Program-made: the position numbers and the translations under genes
Assembly (NCBI RefSeq): GCF_900142445.1
Contig: NZ_FRAV01000025.1
Location: 1-64,000 of the forward strand
Direction: 5' to 3'
DNA: 64,000 nucleotides
Origin: Chryseobacterium polytrichastri
GTDB lineage: Bacteria > Bacteroidota > Bacteroidia > Flavobacteriales > Weeksellaceae
Notes under the pieces: generated by a model
The model's database searches: none
Told to the model about the DNA's origin: nothing
The model's input: only the letters and a program-made list of their open reading frames with translations
Part shown: positions 44,342 through 53,420 of the stretch, one piece after another
How the letters are laid out: each line of letters begins with the position of its first letter
How positions within the stretch are numbered: position 1 is the first letter of the stretch

Positions 44342-45541
44342 TTGGAAAATCAAGATCATTTGCAGCAATTACTGGAGAAATACAAGGATCATCGGTGTTC
44401 GCCGGAGGAGGTGAAACACTTACTAAAGTATTTTCACAAAGAGAGCGAGGAGCAGGATCAGTTAATGGAGCTTGTATTGGCTCATTTGGAGGAAATGCCT
44501 TCACCTGAAGAACTTGACAACAGGAATTTCGACAGCGTTTTAGACCGTGCCTATCTTACGATCCAGCACGAAATAGAGCAGTCCGATGCCAGATCCAAAG
44601 CAGGCAGGCTATTGTGGAAGAAGGTACTCGCTGCTGCCACCATTATTATTACGAGTACTATAGGAATTTCTACTTTCTACTACATCAACAAGAATAAGAC
44701 TCATAGCAATCACCCCCTGTATGCTCAGGATATTCTGCCCGGGGGTCACAAGGCAACACTGACATTAGCCGATGGGAAAACACTGAGTTTAAGTGATACT
44801 CATTCGGGAATTATTATCAGCGATACCAGTATTTCGTATAGCGATGGGACACGTATTTTCAATACAAAAAATAGTGGATTGATCTCCATCAGTACGCCTA
44901 GAGGAGGTGAATATGGTGTCGTTTTATCTGATGGTTCCAAAGTCTGGCTAAACGCCGCTACCACTTTACAGTATTCTGCCGACCTGATGGTGCGGGGAAA
45001 GCGGAAAGTAATGCTGGTAGACGGCGAAGCCTACTTTGAAGTTGCCAAAGACAAAAAACATCCCTTTGTGGTGTCAACAAGGACCCAGGAGGTCGAAGTA
45101 CTAGGCACGCACTTTAACATCAACAGTTATGCAGACCAGGGGCGTACGGTGACTACCCTTGAAGAGGGATCAGTAAAAGTATCTTCGCTTCATCAAAAAA
45201 CCTCAGATCCTGAGCAGGAGGTTCTTTTAAAGCCGTGCCAGCAGTCCTTTTCTGCCGGTGGAAAACTCAGTGTCCATGAAGCAGACCTATCCACAGCGCT
45301 GGCCTGGCGTAATGGGCTAATGAAATTTAAGGATAGAGATCTGAAAAGTGTATTAAGGGAAGCATCCCGATGGTATGATATTGAGGTTGAGTATCACGGA
45401 GGACCTACTGCGGAGCTGTTTACCGGAGGGATCAGCAGAACAGAGAGTTTGGAAGGACTCTTAGAGGTATTGCGGCTCAGCGGTATACGATTTAAAGTAA
45501 TAGAAGACGATCACCACAGAAAACTTATTGTAAACCCTTAA
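44342..45541 (+). CDS. FecR-family anti-sigma factor (locus B)
   Basis: 399 aa, longer than the locus A copy. A cytoplasmic sigma-binding N-terminus, a span at about residues 97-116 (VLAAATIIITSTIGISTFYYI), a FecR domain (VMLVDGEAYFEVAKDKKHPFVVSTRTQEVEVLGTHFNI) and a DUF4974 domain at the end (LKSVLREASRWYDIEVEYHG). The frame has no ATG near the start; TTG at 44342 (giving MENQDHLQQ) is the best candidate because the residues after it match the usual start of such proteins. Confidence 0.9.
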   Translation: MENQDHLQQLLEKYKDHRCSPEEVKHLLKYFHKESEEQDQLMELVLAHLEEMPSPEELDNRNFDSVLDRAYLTIQHEIEQSDARSKAGRLLWKKVLAAATIIITSTIGISTFYYINKNKTHSNHPLYAQDILPGGHKATLTLADGKTLSLSDTHSGIIISDTSISYSDGTRIFNTKNSGLISISTPRGGEYGVVLSDGSKVWLNAATTLQYSADLMVRGKRKVMLVDGEAYFEVAKDKKHPFVVSTRTQEVEVLGTHFNINSYADQGRTVTTLEEGSVKVSSLHQKTSDPEQEVLLKPCQQSFSAGGKLSVHEADLSTALAWRNGLMKFKDRDLKSVLREASRWYDIEVEYHGGPTAELFTGGISRTESLEGLLEVLRLSGIRFKVIEDDHHRKLIVNP

Positions 45542-45604
45542 CCCAATAGCCCATGAAGTAGAGATCAGATTAATTGATGGCAGTTAATAATCCCCAAATA
45601 TAAA

Positions 45605-45633
45605 GCCGGCAGGTTGTGAAGAACCTTGCCGGC
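45605..45633. repeat. hairpin in the FecR-SusC gap (locus B)
   Basis: GCCGGCAGGTT pairs with AACCTTGCCGGC (one bulge) in the leader of susC, in the same relative place as the 41185-41208 hairpin of locus A although the sequences differ. No T run follows, so an mRNA-stability or partial attenuation element is plausible. Confidence 0.5.
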
Positions 45634-45697
45634 AAATTGGGCAGTGACTGCTAATATCCGCTAAGACATTTATTGATCAACTAACCCAAACAAAAGT

Positions 45698-48600
45698 ATG
45701 AATTTTTATACCTGCTTTCCTAATGCGTTACGGCATTACCGGAAAGCCATTCCCAGAACAATCAGGGGGATGAAACTCGTGTCATTGATTATCGCAATGA
45801 CATGCCTGAAAGTTTCAGCCGCCCTGTATGCACAGCGCATAAGCCTAACCGTAAAACAGCAGCCTTTGGCTACTGTATTTACCATCATCGAGAAACAGAC
45901 CGGTTATCAGTTTTGGTACAAGAGCAAAGATGTACAAAATGCCGCCAGGGTCACCCTTAATCTAAGCAATGTGGAACTTAGACCGGCATTGGACAGGATC
46001 TTTGAGAACCAAGCGCTCACGTACGAAATGGTAAACAAAACCATTGTCGTTAAGGCTATAGAAAGATCCACAATAAGGAAGATCGGTGACTATCTTAATC
46101 AACAAAATAAACAAACCATCAGTGGTATGGTAACTGATGACCATGATGAACCGTTGGCAGGGGCAACCATCAGGGTTAAAGGAAGCGAGAAAACAACCAC
46201 CACCAATAAAGAAGGAAAATATGGGCTGACTGATATTGCTGACGACGCTGTTTTGATTGTTTCTTATATGGGATATTCAACACAGGAGATCCGAGCAAAA
46301 AATGCAGAAAGGATTATCCTTAGTAAATCAGAATCAAAGTTGGATGAAGTGCAGATCATTGCCTATGGCACGACAACCAAAAGACTGAATACAGGATCTG
46401 TGGGAGGCATTTCCGGTGCCGATATTGCGAAGCAGCCTGTCAGTAATCCTTTGGCAGCACTTTCAGGAAGAATACCCGGCCTGGTGGTTACCCAATCTTC
46501 CGGGGTTCCTGGCTCTTCGTTTAATATTCAGATCAGGGGTAGGAATTCCATTGCACAAGGCTCTCAGCCTTTGATTCTGATCGACGGAATTCCTTTTGCC
46601 GCGGGCAATGAGGGGATTTCATCGTTACCTTCCGCATTGACCAATGGGGTGACAGGGACTTCTTTAAGCCCTTTCAATAGTATTAATCCGAGTGATATTG
46701 AAAGTATTGAAATCTTAAAAGATGCTGATGCCACTGCTATTTATGGCTCTCGGGGAGCCAATGGGGTGGTACTGATTACTACCCGAAAAGGGACAGCAGG
46801 TAAAACACAGGTAAGTGTGAATATCAACCAGGGGTTTACAGAAGTTGGTAAAACAATGGACCTGATGAACACGCAGCAGTATCTTGAGATGAGAAAAGAA
46901 GCTTTCATGAACTCGAATACTACCCCAACGGTATTCAATGCACCCGATTTGACGGCATGGGATCAAAACCGATATACGAATTATAAGAAAGAACTTATTG
47001 GAGGTACCGGAAAACTCACGAATGCGCAGCTTTCAATATCGGGAGGTTCCTCAGAAATACAATACCTGATTGGAGGATCATTCTATCGGGAGACTTCGGT
47101 ATTCCCTAATGCCCTGCCTAATATCAGGGGAAGTGTGAATATGAATCTTAACCACATCTCAAAAGACCGTCGTTTTAACATGACCTTTTCAGGGAGTTTT
47201 ACGGCGGGAGAGAATAAAACGGCAGGTACCGATCTGACCTACTATACCTTTTTAAGTCCCAATACCCCCGATTTTTTCACCCCTGAGGGTAAATTAAAAT
47301 GGATGGAAAACGGATCGCAGTATGAAAATCCTTACCGTTATCTTTTTGAAACGTATAATGCAACAACCCATAATCTGGTCAGCAGTTTAAATACGTCTTA
47401 TAAGATCTTTGACGGTTTGACCCTAAAACTGGCAATGGGCTATAACAGGCTTAATGGAAAAGAGATAAAGCTCACCCCTAAAAGCTCGCTGTCTCCGGAC
47501 CAGATCCCAATCAGCTCTTCACAATTCTCTGTCAATGCGTATAGCAGCTGGAATATAGAGCCTCAGATCCAGTATGTACGTCCATTGGGACCGGGAAAGC
47601 TTGATGTTTTAGCGGGTGCTACTTTCCACCAAAAGAACACCTCCGGCAATTACATTCTTGTTAGCGGATTTACAACCGATGCTTTAATGGAATCCATAGG
47701 TGCTGCAAGCACGATCAACGCTGCATCCAATTCCGAAACTCAGTATAAATATCAGGCAGTATTTGCCCGGATCAACTATAATGTTAACAATAAATACATC
47801 GTTAACCTGACTGCCAGACGGGACGGATCAAGCCGTTTCGGTACAGGCAGGCAATTTGCGAATTTTGGAGCGGTTGGAGCTGCATGGGTATTTACTGAAG
47901 AGAAATGGCTTAAAGATCAATTATCATTTCTAAGCTTTGGGAAGCTTCGGGGAAGCTATGGCATTACGGGTAATGATCAGATCGGCGATTATCAGTTTCT
48001 TGACAGCTGGCAGGCCGGTTCTCAGACGTATCAGGGAACGGGAACGCTTCGTCCTTCTGCGCTGGCCAATCCAAACTATACCTGGGAGGAGAATAAAAAA
48101 CTGGAGGGGGCCATTGATCTTGGCTTTTTTAGGGACAGGTTTCTTTTTTCTGCCAATTACTACCGCAACAGAAGCTCTAATCAATTGGTTGCGTACCGAC
48201 TTCCTTATCTGACGGGGTTTGCATCGATCATCAGGAATTTCCCTGCGGTGGTTCAAAATCAGGGATGGGAATTTTCTCTCAGCGCAGATATCTTTAGAGA
48301 TAGACCATTCAAATGGTCAGTTTCGCTCAATGCGACGCTGCCCCGAAATTCATTATTGGCATTTCCGGGGATAGAAAACTCATCCTATGCCTCGCTGTAT
48401 AAGGTGGGGAGTTCACTTAACAGCCTTTACAATTATCACTACACAGACATAGATCCCGCAACAGGACTGTATCGTTTTACGGATGTGGATGGGAACGGGA
48501 GTTATACGGCAGGAGATCTGGTGATTAACGGAACACTTGACCCGAAGATATATGGAGGGCTCAATAACACCTTCGGGTACAAGGGCTTTGAATTGAGTGT

Positions 48601-49021
48601 ATTTTTCGATTATAAGAAACAGACCGGAAAGAATTTTCTGTATTCGGTCTACAATCTTTCCATGGTACCCGGTATGATGCTCAATCAACCTTCGGTTGTT
48701 ACAGACCGTTGGCAGAATGCCAATAGTATTTCACAATATGAAAAATACACTGTGGTGGCGGGATCAACAGTCCCGAATGTTGCATATTCCGACCGTGTGT
48801 ACAGTGATATGTCCTTTATACGATTGCGGAATGTGTCTTTGAGCTACTCATTACCAAAAGCTCTGATATCGAGACTTTCCCTGGGATCAGCAAAGATCTA
48901 TATGCAGGGTCAGAACCTCTTTACATGGAGTAAGATGCAAGGTTTTGATCCCGAAACACAAAGCCTCTATTCATTGCCCCCTTTAAAAGTTTATACCATT
49001 GGTTTACAGCTTAATCTATAA
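45698..49021 (+). CDS. SusC/RagA TonB-linked outer-membrane transporter (locus B)
   Basis: 1107 aa. An unusually long N-terminus before a hydrophobic signal (VSLIIAMTCLKVSAALYAQ), an STN domain at about 48-108, a CarboxypepD_reg-like domain (ISGMVTDDHDEPLAGATIRV, about 140-215), a plug (AIYGSRGANGVVLITTRKG) and a barrel ending VYTIGLQLNL. Clearly paralogous to 38040-41123 through plug and C-terminus (GQNLxTW, DPE, SLPPL/FLPPL). The two transporters probably arose by duplication and recognise related substrates. Confidence 0.93.
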   Translation: MNFYTCFPNALRHYRKAIPRTIRGMKLVSLIIAMTCLKVSAALYAQRISLTVKQQPLATVFTIIEKQTGYQFWYKSKDVQNAARVTLNLSNVELRPALDRIFENQALTYEMVNKTIVVKAIERSTIRKIGDYLNQQNKQTISGMVTDDHDEPLAGATIRVKGSEKTTTTNKEGKYGLTDIADDAVLIVSYMGYSTQEIRAKNAERIILSKSESKLDEVQIIAYGTTTKRLNTGSVGGISGADIAKQPVSNPLAALSGRIPGLVVTQSSGVPGSSFNIQIRGRNSIAQGSQPLILIDGIPFAAGNEGISSLPSALTNGVTGTSLSPFNSINPSDIESIEILKDADATAIYGSRGANGVVLITTRKGTAGKTQVSVNINQGFTEVGKTMDLMNTQQYLEMRKEAFMNSNTTPTVFNAPDLTAWDQNRYTNYKKELIGGTGKLTNAQLSISGGSSEIQYLIGGSFYRETSVFPNALPNIRGSVNMNLNHISKDRRFNMTFSGSFTAGENKTAGTDLTYYTFLSPNTPDFFTPEGKLKWMENGSQYENPYRYLFETYNATTHNLVSSLNTSYKIFDGLTLKLAMGYNRLNGKEIKLTPKSSLSPDQIPISSSQFSVNAYSSWNIEPQIQYVRPLGPGKLDVLAGATFHQKNTSGNYILVSGFTTDALMESIGAASTINAASNSETQYKYQAVFARINYNVNNKYIVNLTARRDGSSRFGTGRQFANFGAVGAAWVFTEEKWLKDQLSFLSFGKLRGSYGITGNDQIGDYQFLDSWQAGSQTYQGTGTLRPSALANPNYTWEENKKLEGAIDLGFFRDRFLFSANYYRNRSSNQLVAYRLPYLTGFASIIRNFPAVVQNQGWEFSLSADIFRDRPFKWSVSLNATLPRNSLLAFPGIENSSYASLYKVGSSLNSLYNYHYTDIDPATGLYRFTDVDGNGSYTAGDLVINGTLDPKIYGGLNNTFGYKGFELSVFFDYKKQTGKNFLYSVYNLSMVPGMMLNQPSVVTDRWQNANSISQYEKYTVVAGSTVPNVAYSDRVYSDMSFIRLRNVSLSYSLPKALISRLSLGSAKIYMQGQNLFTWSKMQGFDPETQSLYSLPPLKVYTIGLQLNL

Positions 49022-49026
49022 CTGAA

Positions 49027-50397
49027 ATGAAAACATTATATTTTTTAGCCCTGTTTACATTTTTTTGCGGCTGCAAAAAATTTGTAGCGATTGATGCGCC
49101 CATCAATAAGATTGGTGCCTCTACGGTATTTCAGGATGATGCAACGGCCACTTCAGCCATTCTGGGGATGTATGCCCGCCTGGTGGTCAGCAGTCCTGCT
49201 TTTTCAAATGGCGCCACCACGATTTATCTGGGTACCGCTTCTGATGAACTCAATTACACGGGAACTACAGAGGATATGTCCGGTTTTTACACCAATAGCT
49301 TAAACAGCGGAAATTCTATTATCTACCGTGATTTCTGGCGTTACCCGTATGAAACCATCTATCAGGCCAATGCCTGTATGGAAGGGTTACTAAAATCTAC
49401 AGCCGTTACACCAAGTTTAAAGACACAGCTTTTGGGAGAAGCTTACTTTATCCGTGCCTTTTGTTATTACTATCTGGTGAATCTGTTTGGTGACGTTCCG
49501 CTGGTAAAGACCACGGATTTTGAACTTAATGCAAAAGTAAGTAGAACAGGAAGGACAGAGGTTATTGGCTCCATCATTGATGACCTGCAGCAGGCAAGGA
49601 AGATGTTATCTGTAGCATATCCGACTGCTGGTAGGCTACGTGTAAACTCTTATACGGCAACAGCATTTCTCAATCGGATGTACGTGGAGCAGCAAAACTG
49701 GCCGTTAGTTGAGCAAACCGCAGGGGAAATTCTGAATTCAAAAATGTATGCATTGGAAACTGATCTTAGCAAAACCTTTCTGATAGCGAGTAATGAAGCT
49801 TTTTGGGAGTTAGCCTTTCCCGATGCGAGTACTTTTAACACCATTGAGGCGAGTCGTTTTATTCCCGGTGCGTCAGCAAGCGTAGTACCGAGTTTTACCT
49901 TAACCAGTGGTCTGTACAATTCCTTTGAAGCCGGGGATCTGAGAAAGGCAAGCTGGATCGGGTCAAAGATGGTGGGAGGTACCACGTATTATTATCCATA
50001 TAAATATAAAGTAAGGGGGGCGGCTGTAAAGTCGGAGCATTGTATTGTTTTCAGACTGCCGGAAATTTATTTGAACAGAGCAGAAGCCCGCATCCATTTA
50101 AACAATGTGCCAGGTGCTTTAAGTGATCTGAATAGGGTACGGTATCGGGCTAATCCCTCATGGCCTCCACTCAGCAGCTCAGATGCGACTGTGGTGGAGA
50201 CCGCCGTACAAAAAGAAAGACGGATAGAATACTTTGCGGAATGGGGACACCGATGGTTCGATCTTAAGAGAACAGGACATCTTGATGATGTTCTGAGTCC
50301 TTTGAAAAGCACCTGGAAACCTAGTGCGGGATTATTTCCAATTCCTTCCGCCGAAATACTGGTCAATCAAAATTTAACTCAAAATCCCGGATACTAA
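49027..50397 (+). CDS. RagB/SusD-family surface lipoprotein (locus B)
   Basis: 456-aa lipoprotein: lipobox FFCGC near residue 15, the start of the mature chain KKFVAIDAPINKIGASTVFQD, TPR-like helices, and the C-terminal signature EWGHRWFDLKRTGHLDDVL with PIPSAEILVN. It starts 6 bp after susC and ends 2 bp before the thioredoxin gene, so it is tightly co-expressed. Forms the substrate lid of the 45698 transporter. Confidence 0.93.
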   Translation: MKTLYFLALFTFFCGCKKFVAIDAPINKIGASTVFQDDATATSAILGMYARLVVSSPAFSNGATTIYLGTASDELNYTGTTEDMSGFYTNSLNSGNSIIYRDFWRYPYETIYQANACMEGLLKSTAVTPSLKTQLLGEAYFIRAFCYYYLVNLFGDVPLVKTTDFELNAKVSRTGRTEVIGSIIDDLQQARKMLSVAYPTAGRLRVNSYTATAFLNRMYVEQQNWPLVEQTAGEILNSKMYALETDLSKTFLIASNEAFWELAFPDASTFNTIEASRFIPGASASVVPSFTLTSGLYNSFEAGDLRKASWIGSKMVGGTTYYYPYKYKVRGAAVKSEHCIVFRLPEIYLNRAEARIHLNNVPGALSDLNRVRYRANPSWPPLSSSDATVVETAVQKERRIEYFAEWGHRWFDLKRTGHLDDVLSPLKSTWKPSAGLFPIPSAEILVNQNLTQNPGY

Positions 50398-50398
50398 T

Positions 50399-51697
50399 AT
50401 GAAAAATAGAATTAACCCAATAACAGTATCATTTCTGATGGTTTTGATACTCACAACGACGGTAGTATATTCACAGGAAATTAAGCCTCTGACTGTGGGA
50501 GATAGGATGCCTGATGTTGTTTTAAAATCGGTCCTTAATTATTCGAAAAGTGCTGCAAAACTTTCAGATTTTGCGGGTAAAGCTATAGTGCTTGACTTCT
50601 GGTTTATCAGGTGCGGCTCCTGCAGAGAAGCCATGCCTCACCTGGATAGCCTTCAAAAAACTTTTAAAAACGATCTTCAGCTGTTACTTGTCACCTGGGA
50701 AGATAAAAAAAAGGTGGAGGAGTTTTTTGCCACGGACCTCAATGCCAAAAACCTGAAGTTTGTCAATGTGGTCAATGACAGTGTACTGCGTCAATACTTT
50801 CCTGCAAAGGGATTTCCGCACCAGATCTGGATCAACAAAAATAATGTGATCACCGCTATTACCGATGGCAGCAGCACTTCAGTTGAGAATATCCAAAAGC
50901 TAATTAATGCAGGGAAGATCGATCTTCCTGTTAAGGTCGATGAGATGGATTCCAAACTGAATCAGGGAACAGATCCTTTGATGACCTATCGATATTCCAC
51001 TACCAAAGATAAAATACTCAAATATTCTTATTTCAGTAAAAGGAGGTCGGAATTTCGGGGTGGTGCAAGTTTGGAAGTTGATACTTTACATCAAGTCGCC
51101 CGTGCCTGTTTTACGAATGTAGATTTTCTAGGGCTTTATGATAATGCCTATACCTCAAGTTTAGGATCTGCTGACCTGCACCGACCGAGTAGAATGATCA
51201 GAAAAGATACAAACCCGGTAAACACTAAGGAAGATTATAAAACCTTTACCAACATTTTCTGCTATGATCTGATGTACAAAGATACTACGACATTCAACTT
51301 TGGGAAACATATGGTCAGGGATCTTGATGATTATTTCGGAGTTAAAAGCCATGAGGAAACAAAAAAAATTAAATGTCTGGTTATTAGAGAAAAAGGCTCA
51401 TCTCAAATCTACCGTCAGCCATTAGATGGGTATGAAAAGAAATTTTTGAATTGTAAAATGATTATTGGTAAAAAAAACAAGGCAAACAAAGCCTGGCAGG
51501 GTTTTTTAAAAGAAGAACTTAACCGGAATAACTACATGCCGGTTATTGTTGATCTGGATATTAATCAGCCAATATCCTTTGAATTTACCTGGACACCGGA
51601 TGATGTGAAAGCGATGTCTAAAGAATTGGAGAAATTCGGACTCGAAATGGTTATTGAGAAAAGACCGAGAAAGGTTATTATCCTTGAAAATAAATAA
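50399..51697 (+). CDS. TlpA-like thioredoxin family protein
   Basis: 432 aa, exported (signal ending VVYSQE). A TlpA/AhpC-type thioredoxin domain at about 28-165 has the active site FIRCGSC at 69-75 (C72, C75) and KGFPHQIWINK with the cis-Pro loop near residue 139. A 260-residue C-terminal domain of unknown type follows. CGSC rather than CPxC suggests a reducing or isomerase-type potential. As the last gene of the locus B operon it likely handles disulfides of material entering or leaving through SusCD. Confidence 0.88.
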   Translation: MKNRINPITVSFLMVLILTTTVVYSQEIKPLTVGDRMPDVVLKSVLNYSKSAAKLSDFAGKAIVLDFWFIRCGSCREAMPHLDSLQKTFKNDLQLLLVTWEDKKKVEEFFATDLNAKNLKFVNVVNDSVLRQYFPAKGFPHQIWINKNNVITAITDGSSTSVENIQKLINAGKIDLPVKVDEMDSKLNQGTDPLMTYRYSTTKDKILKYSYFSKRRSEFRGGASLEVDTLHQVARACFTNVDFLGLYDNAYTSSLGSADLHRPSRMIRKDTNPVNTKEDYKTFTNIFCYDLMYKDTTTFNFGKHMVRDLDDYFGVKSHEETKKIKCLVIREKGSSQIYRQPLDGYEKKFLNCKMIIGKKNKANKAWQGFLKEELNRNNYMPVIVDLDINQPISFEFTWTPDDVKAMSKELEKFGLEMVIEKRPRKVIILENK

Positions 51698-51702
51698 GAT
51701 AA

Positions 51703-51725
51703 AGGGCTGGTTATTGACCAGCCCT
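51703..51725. terminator. hairpin between convergent genes
   Basis: AGGGCTGGT 51703-51711 pairs with ACCAGCCCT 51717-51725. It lies immediately after the TlpA stop and before the end of the convergent DUF6520-like gene. The T run is weak, so termination is probable but not certain. Confidence 0.65.
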
Positions 51726-51732
51726 CCGTTGT

Positions 51733-52020
51733 TTATTGTTTTGTCGTTTGATCAACCTGAGATCCGCTAGGTACCTCATTGCCTGGCGTGCCTGAAATAG
51801 CTGAATACGCTCGGGCACAAACATTCATACCTGGGGCTCCACAGTGATTTTCCTGTATGTCGGATTTTGTATCCTGACCAAGATAATTATTGGTTCCTGC
51901 TTCGAACCAATAATATAGGGTATCAGCTGTTTTAGTTTCTGTTTTAGGAGTGAATGCAAATGCTGCAAGGGTGCCACCAGCAATGAGTAGTGCTGCAATG
52001 GCTGTTTTTACTCTGTTCAT
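51733..52020 (-). CDS. DUF6520-like small exported protein (95 aa)
   Basis: The frame is open for 78 codons upstream, but those residues look non-biological. ATG 52020 gives a proper signal peptide (MNRVKTAIAALLIAGGTLAAFAF) and a mature part of about 70 residues with CGAPGMNVC (C-x7-C), as in the locus A peptide CSTIPGETC. It is divergently placed relative to the SusCD operon's direction but next to it, and downstream of the LytTR gene and its 22-bp repeat array, which probably controls it. Role unknown; see the paired-locus finding. Confidence 0.72.
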   Translation of the reverse strand: MNRVKTAIAALLIAGGTLAAFAFTPKTETKTADTLYYWFEAGTNNYLGQDTKSDIQENHCGAPGMNVCARAYSAISGTPGNEVPSGSQVDQTTKQ

Positions 52021-52339
52021 GATAATTATTTTTAGTGATTTAATAATGGGCAATAAAATGATGATTGTTAGCATCGAAATTACTGTCGGTGAATAGATGG
52101 AAAAGGCACAGACAGTGGGTGATGGTCTATGGTTTACTTCTTCAATCTGAGACGGATTAAATGTACTGTAATTAATCCCTAAGGATTCGCTGCTTCGGCT
52201 TGATCGAAGATCTTCCGTTGTTATCCTGGTTCTGTGACCCGCTGAACCTATCATGAGTACTCAAAAAAATATTGGACAGCCAGATGGTAAATGTATTGGT
52301 ATTCAGTAGTATAAATCAATAGGGTAGACTCGAAAAGAC
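52021..52339. other. long leader upstream of the DUF6520-like gene
   Basis: About 320 bp with no gene of its own. On the minus strand TACATTTA near 52290 and again near 52160 are -7-like boxes. The sequence is followed upstream by the 22-bp repeats at 52340-52395. Confidence 0.4.
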
Positions 52340-52395
52340 ATGAAACCTACAAAAAATGGACATGAACTATACAAAAATTAGGTATGAACCCTACA
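52340..52395 (-). promoter_or_regulatory. 22-bp spaced LytTR-type operator array
   Basis: Three copies of ATGAAMYHTACA start at 52340, 52362 and 52384, exactly 22 bp apart. Read on the minus strand each ends in GTTCAT or TTTCAT, fitting the GTTNAT core bound by LytTR domains, which bind direct repeats about two helical turns apart. The array sits between the LytTR gene's stop and the DUF6520-like gene. Confidence 0.65.
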
Positions 52396-52438
52396 CAATT
52401 TGGGTATCAAAAATTTATAAAAAGATGTTTTTTAGGGA

Positions 52439-53293
52439 CTAATCGTTATTGAATCTTCCCCGAAATGCAGCCAAATATTCTTTAGTGATGTAAAAACTTT
52501 TGTCTTTAGAAGATTTGACGATATCCGTAAACTGCGGTTTGAAAATAATTTTAAAGCTATCCCTTTTATCCGTACTCTCGTAACCTCGTATTGTCTTAGT
52601 GTTGATGAGCATGGATCTGTTGATCATACAAAAATGGATAGTGCCGAAACGTTCCTCCAGACTGGCTAAGGAAATATTGATCACATATTCATTGCCATGC
52701 GTGGTAAAGGCTTTTACCGACTTTCCTAAACGGTAAAAACATAAAATGTCTTGTGAAACGTCAAACAGGAGATGTTGTCCGTTATGATCAATCGTTAGTG
52801 CTGTCATTTCCGAATTTTCATTATCAGGAACGATTGGGTTAATGTACGCTATTGTTGGTTTTGACTCTGTTAACAGGAGATAATGTATAACATAATAAAT
52901 GTTCATGAGAACGATAAAGAAAAAGATAACAGGGAAGTCCACCAATAAGAAACCATTGTCTATTATATCCTGTTCTCGTGTATTAAAATAGATTGAAATA
53001 AGTATTAAATCGATGCAGGCTGGCAGAATAACACCCAGTAAGAACTGTAACAAGGAACGCTTGATCGGTTCGGTTCTCCAGGGCGATCTTTTATCAAGCC
53101 ATCGTGTTAGAGTATGGATGGTGTGTACCAATATCAGAGATATGCCAAAGCTGACAGCTAATGCCAGATAAAATCCTCGTGAACTGAAAGCCTTTACCAA
53201 ATTAATGGGGCGGCCATGAAATAAGATATAAAATGACGCTACAAATGCACAGGTAATGCGTAGCTTTTTATTGTTGTAAGCTATGGTTTCCAT
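52439..53293 (-). CDS. membrane-bound LytTR-family transcription regulator
   Basis: 284 aa. The N-terminal 130 residues contain four hydrophobic spans. The C-terminal ~100 residues (from FDVSQDILCFYRLGKSVKAF) are a LytTR DNA-binding domain, including FCMINRSMLINTKTIRGYES and the terminal YITKEYLAAFRGRF. A membrane-sensor LytTR fusion without a receiver domain senses envelope signals directly. It likely binds the 22-bp array just downstream of its own gene. Confidence 0.88.
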   Translation of the reverse strand: METIAYNNKKLRITCAFVASFYILFHGRPINLVKAFSSRGFYLALAVSFGISLILVHTIHTLTRWLDKRSPWRTEPIKRSLLQFLLGVILPACIDLILISIYFNTREQDIIDNGFLLVDFPVIFFFIVLMNIYYVIHYLLLTESKPTIAYINPIVPDNENSEMTALTIDHNGQHLLFDVSQDILCFYRLGKSVKAFTTHGNEYVINISLASLEERFGTIHFCMINRSMLINTKTIRGYESTDKRDSFKIIFKPQFTDIVKSSKDKSFYITKEYLAAFRGRFNND

Positions 53294-53332
53294 GGAAAAT
53301 AGTTTTTTATATTACACGTTAATGTGAAATAA

Positions 53333-53375
53333 GTTAATGAAACGAATATAGCAAAACTATTTTTCATTAACTTTG
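53333..53375. promoter_or_regulatory. divergent promoters and dyad between LytTR and 53421 genes
   Basis: Inverted repeat GTTAATGAA 53333-53341 / TTCATTAAC 53363-53371. TAACTTTG (plus, 53368-53375) points to the 53421 gene and TAGTTTTG (minus, read 53359 to 53352) to the LytTR gene. Neither has a good -33 box. The dyad overlaps both promoters, so one regulator could control both. Confidence 0.55.
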
Positions 53376-53420
53376 GGTTAACATCCTCGTATTCAGTTAA
53401 TAATCTTAAATATTCGTACT

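Noticed and set aside
52021..52254. N-terminal extension of the DUF6520-like protein
   Set aside because: The upstream frame is Ser/Arg-rich without a natural start, while ATG 52020 yields a normal signal peptide.
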